Assembly (NCBI RefSeq): GCF_028769735.1 | Contig: NC_088174.1 | Location: 1,075,501-1,139,500 of the forward strand | Reading direction: 5' to 3' | DNA length: 64,000 bases | From: Zonotrichia leucophrys gambelii | Taxonomy: Eukaryota; Chordata; Aves; Passeriformes; Passerellidae | Shown: one piece after another, positions 23,782 to 35,700 of the stretch | Position numbering within the stretch: the stretch's first letter is position 1 | Layout: each line of letters begins with the position of its first letter | Made by a program: the position numbers and the translations under genes | The notes under the pieces: model-generated | Told to the model about the DNA's origin: nothing | Seen by the model: only the letters and a program-made list of their open reading frames with translations | Databases searched by the model: none

Positions 23782-26700
23782 CTGGAAAACCAAACACCCT
23801 GCTCCATGGGCTGCCACACCACCTGGAAAACCAAAACCCTGCTCCATGGGCTGCCACACCACCTGGAAAACCAGAACCCTGCTCCATGGGCTGCCACACC
23901 ACCTGGAAAAGCAAAAACCTGATCCGGGGGCTGCCACACCACCTGGAAAACCAATAACCCCATTCCATGGCCTGCCACACCACCTGGAAAATCAAAAAAT
24001 CTGCTCCATGGGCTGCCACACCATCTGGAAAAGCAGAACCCTGCTCCATGGGCTGCCACACCACCTGGAAAAGCAAACCTCAGCCCCTTCCCCTGCCCCT
24101 GAAGCCACCCAACCTGAATCCCAGCCATCCCAGTGTCACACCCATCCCACTCCAGTTACCGGCAGCAGATTTCCCTCAGGGGACAGATGTTTGTGCATTG
24201 TCCTGTAGAGGCTCTCCAGGGCCCTTTTGACTTCCTTGCCAGGATATTTTTCAATGACTTTCCGCAGTTCCTGCTTGCTGTAGGCCAGCTGGAAACTGAG
24301 CTCCTCTTCCTTCACCCCCTGGGCCAGGCGGGCCTTGACACCCTCGAAGAAATGCTGGGAAGGAAAAGGGAAAGGGAAAGGGAAAGGGAAAGGGAAAGGG
24401 AAAGGGAAAGGGAAAGGGAAAGGGAAAGGGAAAGGGAAAGGGAAAGGGAAAGAGACATCCCATGAGGAGGAGCCATCCCGAAGTGGATTCCTGCACCAGG
24501 GCTGACACCTGAGCGCTGCCCTCAGTTCCCATTTCTAATTCAGTTGAAATGAAGAATTTAGGGATGTTTCATGGAGTGCTGGAGATTTTTATCCTCCAGG
24601 AAAGCAGAACATTGGGAATTTCATGGTTCTCTCCCCTCCCTGCTAAACAAGCAGCATCCCTAAGGGTTGCAGGCCCATGGAGCAACGGGACTGCTGGAAA
24701 ATCCCTCTGGTTCCTTGGTTCTCCCCCCAGTTTTCTCCCCACAGAGGGTCTGCAGCCAGAGGTGGGGAAGGGGGATCCCAGAACCTGCAGAGGTGTAAAG
24801 CAAAACCAGAATTTTCTCCGTTCTCCTGACATCTCTGCCAGAGCTGGACAGGAAACTCCACATCTGCTGTTAAACAAGGGAATAATCCCTTCCTTCATCC
24901 TCCTGCCTCTTCATACATCCCTAGAATCTGTTTGGGTACTCTGGCTGCAACCTGGCTGTGTAGAAATATCCTAAATCCCAAGGATTTTGAGCTCCCAAAT
25001 GTAGGAATTGTTTCCAAGAACCAGGAACTGGCCTCTATATTACTTAAACTGTTGCAGACATCTTATGTGAAAAATCCTTTCCTTAGGATTTTTCCTCCTG
25101 AGAAGCTGACAGGCCCCAGGAACAAAATGTAAACAATGATTATCTGCTGCTGTGGAATGCAACAGGTGCATCTGTGATTGGTCTCATGTGGTTGTTTCTA
25201 ATTAATGGCCAATCACAGTCAGCTGGCTTGGACTCTCTGTCCCAGACACAAACCTTTGTTATCATTTCATTCTTTTTCTATTCTTAGCTAGCCTTCTGAT
25301 GAAATCCTTTCTTCTATTCTTTTAGTATAGTTTTAATATAATATATATCATAAAATAATAAATCAGCCTGCTGAAACACGGAGTCAGATCCTCATCTCTT
25401 CCTTCATCCTCAGACCCCTGTGAACACGGTCACACTTACACCTCTTTGCACCTCCTTGTGGTGAAGAGAAACTGGGAGAGCTGGAGAAGGCCATGCCAGG
25501 ATTTTCAGGTGCTCTCATACCCCACTCACTTTGTTGTGAGCAATGAAATGATCTTTTCCCTTGGAAAAGGGAGGATTTGAAGCCATAGCAGAGCTCAGGT
25601 AGCACAAGACACGGAGCTGATTTTCCAGCCAAGGCAACAAATGTTTGACAGCAAGGACTGGAAACAAATTGGAAGTAACAGGTCCCATAAATAATTCCAG
25701 CTGAGCTCCATCTGCGAGACATTTTAGGGAGAGGAAGGAGCGGAAGAGCTGCAGCCTCGGGAAGGGGGGAATGTCTGTTTGAGTTAGCAGAGCCAGATGC
25801 TCTTAGCTCAGTTAACAAAGCAGCCACTGGGGAAGGGTTGGATGGATCAGCCCAGGCAGCTGTGAAAAAAGAGCTGGGATCTGCCAGATGCAGGCACGCA
25901 ACTGGAGTGGGGATGGGAGCAAACTGGGAACGAACTGGGAGCAAACTGGGAGCAAACTGGGAGCAAAATAGGAACAAACTGGGAACAAACTGGGAGAAAA
26001 CTGGGAGCAAACTGGGAATAAACTGGGAACAAGCTGGGAGCAAACTGGGAATAAACTGGGAGCAAACTGGGAACAAGCTGGGAGCAAACTGGAGCAAACT
26101 GGGAACAAGTGCAAACAACTGGGAGCAAACTGGGAACGAACTGGGAGCAAACTGGGAACAAAATGGGAATAAACCTGGGAGCAAACTGGGACCAAACTGG
26201 GAGCAAACTGGGAACAAAGTGCAAACAAACTGGGAGCAAACTGGGAACGAAACTGGAGCAAATAGACAAACTGGGACCAAACTGGGAGCAAACTGGGAAC
26301 AAGCTCCCCAGCAATCCTCTGGAATTCTGCCCCCCTTGTCTTGGTCCACCGTGTGGAAATGGGCACGAGGACAAGGCAGCGGGAGAAGGAAAAACCCACA
26401 CATGGTTTGGATTGTCAGAAGAGGGACTGGGAAAGGCTTCCTTGGGAAAGGAGGGCTGAGCACATTGTCTGGACATCAGGAACTTTTTCCAGTGAGAACA
26501 GGCTGGGATGGTCAATCAAATCTGCTCAGGGATGGGATGGAGTCCCAGCACTGGACAGGGAGCTACAGAATCCCATCCAAGCAGTGAAGTTTGCCCTGGG
26601 TGATCCTTGGGGATCCCTTCCAGCCTGGGGTTCTGTGGTGCTGCTGAGGTGGGACTGCACAGCCAGACCCAGCAGTGGTCAGGGAAGGGAGCACTGGAGA

Positions 26701-29700
26701 GGGCATTCCACATCTGCTGTGAAACAAGGGAATAATCCCTTCCTTCATCCTCCTGCCAAGAATCTGTTTGGGTACTCTGGCTGCAATTTTGCTGTGGAGA
26801 AATACCCTAAGTCCTAAGGATTTAGAGTTCCTAAATGTACAGACTGCTTCCAAGGAACAGGAATGGGCTCCTGCACTGTTCACACCCCTTTGCGCCTTCC
26901 CTTGGTGTCTGTGCTCAGACTGGCAGACCTGGAGGAGGCCATGCCAGGATTTTGGGAATCCCTGAGCAGAATGAAATCCAGGTGCTCTCATATCCTGTGA
27001 CAACAAAGCAATATAATCCCAGACCGGATCCAGGGCAGGGAGATTTGAACACCAGTAAATCCAGAGTTTTGGGAAGAGCCCTTGGGGTCCTGTGCTCACC
27101 TTGAGCCTCTCCAGGGGCTGGCCCACGTGTGTGGAGATGTATTTCTCCATGTGCTCCCTGCACCTTTGCTTGGCCTCTCTCTTCTTGCCCTCCAGGCAGG
27201 GGATGTTCCTTTGGCACAGGAAGTTGTGGAGGTGGTGGAAGTTTTCCATCATCACCATATCCGTGTTCACCTTCAGGTTGGCTGAGGAGAGGCTGCTGAC
27301 TGGGAAGGAAGGAGGGAGTCAGGGGTGGAGAGAAGCCCCTGCAGGCTCTCAGGAGGGATGTGCCCTTGGGATGGCTCATTTGAACCCTCTGACTTCAGAG
27401 GGAGACATTATAACACAAATCCCTGTCCATGATTCCCTGCCTGACCTGCTCCCCTGCCAACACTCCTGCAGCCTGGCATGGTCCATGGATTGTTGTCCAT
27501 GTCCATGGATTTATCAGTGGGTCACCCCAGGCTCACCCACAGGTGGGAGCTGCCCCTCTGCACCACCTCCTGATCTGTGGTCAGAGCTGGGAATTCTGCA
27601 GCCCCTCAGGTCCTCTCCAGGCAGGAAAACAGGATATTTCCACTGACAGAAAGCTGAGGGCTCCAACTGGGACAACACAGGGATCTACTGGAAGCTCCCC
27701 ACCCTGCTCTCCCAACCCCTCTCCCCCTACCAACACCCCTTGGTGCTTTTGGGGGATTTTTCTGGCTCCCAAGACCTTGTAAGAGGAGTCTGATCTGTGA
27801 GGAGCTCTCCCTCCACAGTGGGGCAGGAGATGTTGGAACCGGATCCAAAGCTGAGCCCTGTCACCCCTGGGGCATCCCCCCGTGACAGAGCACCCAGAAT
27901 GTGCCTGGTGCTCCCAGGACCTTGCTCAGGGAAAGGGGTTTGAGGTGCAGGCTCAGGGGACAGGCTGCTCCCACCCTGCCACACCTGGGATGTGCAGAGG
28001 GATTTCAGTGCCAGGGTCAGGCAGCTCTCCCACCCTGCCCTGGTGGCCCAGCTGGTCACTCCTGCAGCTCAGGGGGACATTTCCTGCCCAGCACACCCAG
28101 CCCTGGCACTCACTGCTGCTGAGGACGCTGCTGGCCAGCCTGAGCAGGGCCCTGTCCAGCTCCCCCCGGCGCTGGCATGTCTGGAACATCTCCTCAGAGA
28201 GGGCCACCAGCTCCTGGAAGCGGCTGACACAGGGCAGGATCCCCCCTCTGGTCCTGCTGACAGGCTTGGCCTCCTCCATCTCCTTGCACAAGGTCCCCTG
28301 AGAATGACACAGAGGTGGCACCCTCAGATCTGGCTTTGTTTGGAGGAGCACAGGCCAGGAAACAAGGCAAGGAACAGGGTTTGGGAGGGCTTTGCCATTG
28401 ACAGTGTCCCTGCAATCCCAAGAAGTGTGACACTCCCTGTTGGAGGCTGACATGGAGCTGTGCCATTGCCCAGGGAGATTTGGTGTCCCCATCCCTGCAG
28501 GTGTCCAAGCAACACCTGGATGGACACTCAGAGCTCTGGGCTGGGGACAAGCTGGGCATCAGGCACAGCTTGGACTCGGTGACCATGGAGGTCTTCTCCA
28601 GCCTCCATGGTTCTGTTTGGAAGGTTCCAGAAGAGTCAAACACCCCTCAGGTGTGTTGGGCTCCCTCCCACCACGGACACTCACGATGCATTTGTTGAGG
28701 TTGCTCTTGGCCAGGAGCAGCACGTTGCCCAGGAGGGAGTGCAGGAAGGACGAGGAGGGAGCTGAGGAAAGGCCCCAGGTGCCCAGCACGGAGTCACTCA
28801 GGGCCACCAGGACCTGCAGGCAGCCCAGGGGCTGAGCCTTGCTGCAGACATCCAGAAACGCCCTCAGCTCCGGCTCCAGGCAGCTGAAGATCTCGCTCAG
28901 CAGTTGGGTTGTGGCTTCTTCTGGCCTTAAAAACCAAACCAAAGCATGGGAAAGGTCAGGAATTAACTGGGAGGGGACACTCCAGCCTGTGTCCCATCAG
29001 TGCACCCAGGGTATCCCATCCCTCACGTACTGGCTCTGGCTCTTGGAGCAAGGAGGGTCCTCTGGAGCTGCTGTGGGCTCTCCTGCCTTAGTGGGAGATC
29101 CCTGAAAAAAGATTAGAGTGGAAATCATCAAAGGATCCCAGAGTGGTTTGGGATGGGCCCCAAACTCCTGGGCAGGGACACCTCCCACTGTCCCAGGTTG
29201 CTCCAAGCTCTGTCCAACCTGGCCTGGGACACTTCCAGAGATGGAGCAGCCACAGCTTCTCTGGGAATTCTATCCCAGCACCTCCCCCATCACAAGGAGG
29301 AATTCCTCCCCAGTATCCCAGCTAAACCCACCAAATGATGATTTATCTGCCCTCCCTCAGCCAGGAAAATGAGCTGTGGATTTATTTCTGCTGCCTCTTG
29401 TTCAATGCTTGGAGAGCCCTGATTTTCCTGGAGCTGTGAATTGAATTGCATTTCATTCTCCTCTGAAGCTTCCCCACGGCTGGTTCCTGGAGGATGGGAG
29501 CCCAGGAGAGCCCAGGATAATGGAGAATGGATAATGGAGAATGGAGAATGGGCCTGGAGAGGACACGGTGCTCACCCTCACCTCCATCTCCACGGAGCCA
29601 CAGCCGAGGCAGAAGAATTCCTGCAGGAATTGCTGCTCCGAGGTGCAGAGGGGCTGCAGCTCGCTCAGCACCTGCTCCAACACCTGCTGAGAGACCACCT

Positions 29701-32700
29701 TTGGTCTGGGAGCCCTCTGGGACTCCCTGGGGACAGCGGAGCATCCCTGTGCCCACCCGAGGGGACGTGGGGAGCACAGAGAGCGCCTCAGCCCTGCCCA
29801 GGGAGGGACAGGAGCCCCTGAGGAGCCCTGAGGAGCCCTGAGCCCCTTACCCTGCTCATGCTCCCCCTGGCCAGGGCGCCCTCCTGGCTGTCCCTGCTCC
29901 TGGGGAGGCTCCACCGCGGCTGCCTGCTCCCTGCTGCCTTCTCCCACGTCTCCTGCAGACCTGCACGGGGTGTGGGGTGTCACAAACCTCCTCCCTCTGG
30001 CATTCTCCAGATCCTGAGCTCCTGGAGAGTCAAACTCTTAAATGCCTCTTTTTATGTCTGACCTCATAAATTGGTCTGTTCCTGTTGCATTCAGATAAAT
30101 GGGGAATTCAGAAAAAAATTCCCATTTTTTTCACTGCCTCCTCACTTGTTTCTCCCTGTTTCTCATTGTTTTTGTTTCATTAAACTGCCTTTTGATTTCA
30201 CTGATTGGGGTGTTTATCCCTTTGCTGCCTTGTGCTTACTCCTGACAGCTGGGTTGTGGAAAATCCCAGGGGATAAGAGAAGAGATCAGCACAAAAACCG
30301 GCAAAAGCCTCAGGAAATTTTTTTGGTGCCTCATTTTGATTGTAAATTGCCATAAAAAAAATCCAGGGGAGGTGGGAATGGCTTTTTTCTCAAAAAATGC
30401 CCTTTTAAAATGATAATATTTCACCTGGAAATAAATACATTTCTCCAACATTGGCAGTTTTAGCACTGGGGGCTTGGCCTGAGTGGAAAAGTTGAAAAAA
30501 ATCCTTTGAAAGATGTGTTTAAAAAGCATTTTTCTACTCCCTGAAAGGAATCAGTGGGGAAACATCCAGATTATTTCCTAATTATTTCCAGAAATGGGAA
30601 TCATTCCCCTATTCCAAAGGTTCTGGGGCAGTCAGGTCACCTCTCCATCAATCATAGTATCTCAAATATCTTTATTTGAGCCACTCCTGAAGGGTTTTCC
30701 CTTTGGGAAGGATTTGTGAGCTCCGTGCTCAGCAGGGATGAGGGATGAGCCAGCCCTGCTCACGACCTCAGCTTTGCTAAAACCAGGACTAAATTAAGGA
30801 GCTGCTGTCTGGCCTTTTTCTCACCATTTCATTATAATTTCACCAGCTGGGAAGTGACAAAACCGGGAAAAAAATAAATCTTCCAACAGCAAATGGGAAA
30901 GAATTCAACAAGCCTGCAGAAAATGGAATGGCAAAATGAGAAAGGACTTAATTACTGGCCCCTAATTAATTATAAACAGCTCGAGGTTGCCTTCTAAACT
31001 CACTCTCCCATCACATAAGGCAAGAAATCAGCAGGTGGTGCCATAAATAAAATCCTTTATGGGGGCAGGGAATCAACCCAAAAAATTTACTGGGATAATC
31101 AGGAGAAAGGAAATGGCCTGGACACCTGGACTGGAATATTTTCCAGCAGGGATGAGGGGTGTTTGACAGCAGGATGAGGGGTGTTTTGGGGCAAGGAGGA
31201 GGGATTTTTGATAGCAGGGATAAGGGATATTTTCCAGCAGGGATAAAGGGTGTTTTGGGGCAGGGATAAGAGACTTTATTTTCCAGCAGGGATGAGGGGT
31301 GTTTGACATCAGGGATGAGGGATGTTTTGAGGCAGGGATAAGGGATTTTTAACAGCAGGATGAGGAAAGTTTTGGGGCAGGGATGAGGGAAGTTTTGGGG
31401 CAGGGATAAGGGATATTTTCCAGCAGGGATGAGGGAAGTTTTGGGGCAGGGATGAGGGACATTTTCCAGCAGGGATGAGGGAAGTTTTGGGCAGGGATAA
31501 GGGATGTTTTGGGGCAGGGATGAGGGAAGTTTTTGGGCAGGGATGAGGGAAGTTTGACAGCAGGGATGAGGGATATTTTCCAACAGGAATGAGGGGTGTT
31601 TTGGGGCAGGGATGAGGGATGTTTTGGGGTAGGGATGAGGGATATTTTCCAGCAGGGATGAGGAGTATTTTGGGGCAGGAATGAGGGAAGCTTTTGGGGC
31701 AGGGATAAGGGATATTTTCCAGCAGGGATGAGGGGTATTTTGGGGCAGGAATGAGCGAAGTTTTTGGGGCAGGGATAAGGGATATTTTGCGGCAGGGATG
31801 AGGGATGCTTTGGGGCAGGGATGAGGGATATTTTTGGGCGGGTTTCCTCCCAGCCCAGGCTCCATCCATGAGCAGGAAGGCCCTTGGCTGAGGTTGCTGC
31901 AGAAGTTCAGCAGAGCCATTCCTGCCCTGCCAACCATCCCGGTGGCTCAGGCACTTCTGCAGGAATGCTGCAGGAGGAGGCTCCGGGAGCAGGGACAGCC
32001 CTGGGACAGCGTGAGCAGCACCCTGAGAGCCAGAACAGGAATTCTGGCCTGTCCTGGGGCTGGGCAGGGTCACCTTCCCCTGCTGTCCCCCTGCTGTCCC
32101 CCTGCTCTGCTGCAGTGATGGCACAGAGAGACAACGCCTGCCCCGGGGAAGGTGCCACCGCCTCTGTGGCACAAACTGCTAAAAATTCCCCCTTTTCTCA
32201 CGAACTGTGAGGTTGTTCCAATGCTCTGCTCGCATCAAGGATGGGCTGAACAGCCCCTGGGGCTTCCTGCCTGTCCCAGACCTGTCCTCACCCTCTGGAG
32301 CAGAGCGGGGACATCCCAGGACAACAGAATCCACCCTGTCCTGCCCGTGGAGCAGCCCCAGTGCTGGGCAGGCACTTTGGGCTGATTTCTATTGGAGCAG
32401 GAACTCCTTGTAGCCTTCCAAGGGTTTTCTCCTGGGGTTTAATCTCTCCTGGGGTTTATAGATTCATGTAGAATTTAAAGATGGATAAAATACTGGAAGC
32501 AAATCCCAGTTTAGTGTTTATGGAAGGGGATAGGGCAGACTGGCTGCCACCCATACCCAGCACCATCTTTTGTTTAATTTAACAACTTTATTCCCATAAA
32601 TGGTCCAGTGGTGCCCATTCAGGTGCCATTAGGACCATTTAGGTGAAATTTTCCTCCTTTTTTCCCCCAGACTGCTGTGCAGGTATTTGTGTCAGCACTC

Positions 32701-35700
32701 CCCATCCTGCCTTGATCCCAGGGTTTGAGATCCCTGTTTTCCCAGCACTGAGTGTCTTTCCCAGGGCAGTGATGCTGGAGGGGGTGGTGGGGATGGTTTT
32801 GAGTGTGAGGAACCCCAAAAGTGGGAGCCACCAAGCCCATTCCCTTCCTTCAGCTCCATCCCCTGGCTTGGGATCTGGACACTGGTGCTGAAGGAAGTGC
32901 AGAGCTGGAAGTGCTGACTCTGATGGACAAAACAAACCAGCCTGACCTTCAAACTGGGCCAAACTGGCCTGGAAATTTCCATTACAGCCCTTTGTTTTGC
33001 TGAGGGAAAATGTGACTTGTGGGCCATAAAAAATTTCCAGAGGAGACAGATCAGTTTCTCTTTTTATCTTCAGAAACACCTGACTGGAATATATTGAGTC
33101 AGACCCAGCGATTTGGGTGGAAATGAGCACCTTGGGACAGCAGGGCCTGGCAGTCAGCTCGCTGTGAAATCATTCCATAAATATTGCTGTGAATTCCCTC
33201 TGTCTCCTGGGACAGGCTTGTGTCTGGGGAATCCTGCATGAAAGATGGACCAGGCTTTAGAGAATCCTAAAATCCAGGAATGATTTGGGTTGGGTGACCA
33301 AAAAATCATCTCATATCTGTGCTATGGGCAGGGACACCTTCCACTCACTATCCCAGGTTGCTCCAAGCCTGTCCGACATGGTCTGGAACATTTCCAGGGA
33401 TGGGGAAATTACAGGGTGTTCCCGGAGCCTCCTCCAGGCTGAACAACCCCAGATCCCTCAGGGTGTCCTCACGGGAGAGGAAGGGAAGAGAAAACCAGGT
33501 GGGGTTTTTTCAGGAGATAATGGTGGAGTGGGAATCTCTGAGAGTCAGGGAGAAGGGAGCTGACAACAGGTTTTGTTTTCCAGGCTTTTCTGCATCCCCC
33601 TCTCTCTCCTGTGGCTGCTTGGAACACGATCCCAGCCACCGGTGTGTCATTCCTGAGCCCTGCACAGGGAAGGACGCCAAAGCTCCAGCTCTGAGGAGCA
33701 GCTGAACAAAAGTGGGGAGTTCATGGAGCTGAGGCTCTCCCCAGCACTGCCTGGAGTGGAGCAGAGCTGGATTTTCCCTCCTGCCACCTGCAGAGCCAGG
33801 AAACAAAGCGCTGGAGCAAGCCTGGGGAGCCACCTGTGCTGGAGGGGACTGTCCCCATCCCGGGGTGCCCAACCCTGCCCAGCAGCACCGAGGGCACATT
33901 TTGAACCACTCACTTCCTTTTCTTCTTCCTGACAGGGAGATCTTGGCCTGCTCGAAAAGGGCTCTGATTTCCCGCTCGTAGAGCCTGCCAAGGTTCTGGG
34001 AATACACCTGGAATGGGGAGGAAAGGACAGGTAAGAGCAAAAAGTGAAGATTTGGGCATTTCAGATCATTCACTTCAGCACTATCCTGGCACCCCTCTGT
34101 TGCAGAAATCTTTTATGAAAAACCTTTTCCTTAGGATTTTTTCTCCTGAGAAGCTGAAAGGCCTCAGGAACAAAATGCAAACAATGGTTATATGCTGCTG
34201 TGAAATGCAACACGTGCATCTGGGATTGGTCTCATGTGGTTGTTTCTAATTAATGGCCAATCACAGTCAGCTGGTTCGGACAGAGAGCCGAGCCACAAGC
34301 CTTTGTTATCATTCTTTCTTTTTCTATTCTTAGCTGGCCTTCTGATGAAATCCTTTCTTCTATTATTTTAGTATAGTTTTAATGTAATATATATCATAAA
34401 ATAATAAATCAGCCTTCTGAAACATGAAGTCAGATCCTCATGTCTTCCCTCACCCTCATACCCCTGTGAACACCGTCACACCCCTCAGGTTCCCTTTGGG
34501 CACAGAGCTCCAGGCTGGCCAGACATCCCCAGAACCCCTGCAATCTCAGGTGTCTCACGGCTCTGGTGAGAGCCAGACCCCACCAGGAGCTCCCCACTGG
34601 ACCTGCTGCCCCCAGGGAAGGTCTGCAGGGCCTGCTGAGGGTCTCAGCCCTACCTTGGGGAGGTCCCAGAACAAAGCAGGGTTGGAGCTCCTCAGCCAGG
34701 CCATGAGGGGGGTGAAGGGCAGCAGCTCCTCGTGGTGGGCTCTGTGCCCTGGGGCAGCCACGGTGCCACCAAGAGCAGGGACCTGGGAATTGCCCTGAAG
34801 GGAGAGAAATGACAGAAAAAATTCACATAAAACAGCTTGGAAAATCTGCTGGGACACTGCACCTGCAGGGTTGTGCAGGTGGAATGGGAGCGGGGCAGGT
34901 TTGGAGCAGATCCAGATGGAAAAGTTGGCTCAGGGATGCGCCCAGCCAAGGTCTGCAAATCTCCAAGGATGGAAATCCCACAGCTCCTTCCCGGCTCCCT
35001 TCTCAGAACCACTGCTTGAAACCAAACACTAAGGATTTAGGGAAGTAAGGATTTGGGAATTGCTCCTTTCCACAGAAGGAAATCTCTAGAATTCCTGCCC
35101 ACAGGGATCTTGTCCATCAAATCTTTCAAACTGCCAGATCAGTGCTGGCAGGTGTTAATCAAAGGATCACAGTATTGGGGTTTACCCTGGGATTTTAGGT
35201 TACAAACAGATCAACAACCCCCAAAATAAAATAAGGAAACCCAAACAAAATATCTCCAGGCCTGAGGATTTAAGGAATGCCATTTAAGGAATGCCACCAG
35301 AGGAATTTTGGGAACATGGATTGCTCCTAAACCCCTGGAAAATTATCCTGAGGGCTGAGGGACGATGACAAAGGGAAGGTATGAGGGGAGATCCCTTTGG
35401 AGAGACAATTTGGGACAATCCTGTCACAGCAGCACCTCCTGCACCACTGGCCCAACCTCCCCAGAATATTCCAATTTCCCAGGATTTTAGGGAAGAGTGG
35501 GGCCCACCTGCAGCTCGAAGATGTTGGTGATGTGGCTGATGAAGGAGCTCTCAAAGTTCTGCTTGAGGGTTTCAAACAGGATCAGCTGCTCAGCCACTGC
35601 CTGCAGCTTCCGGTAACCTCGGGGGAAAAAAAGGATATTTTGGGATTTGGGGAGATCTGGGAAGCTGCAGACCCACACCCCTCAGAAAACTGGGAACTCA

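Larger units (their letters stand above)
29961..33913. other. Large EXOC1-like intron
   Basis: About 4 kb without a recognised exon. It holds a minisatellite at 31135-31845 and a CR1 fragment near 33260-33470. The 31850-32700 part is ordinary unique sequence. Confidence 0.6.

Noticed and set aside
25812..26590. Open frames on both strands rich in [10 protein letters not shown] or [11 protein letters not shown]
   Set aside because: Both strands are open because the 11-bp repeat lacks stops. Not coding.
31011..32172. Long minus-strand open frames with a proline/serine repeat ([13 protein letters not shown] type)
   Set aside because: They translate the 23-26-bp minisatellite. The periodicity is that of the DNA repeat, and there is no family similarity or codon-position signal.
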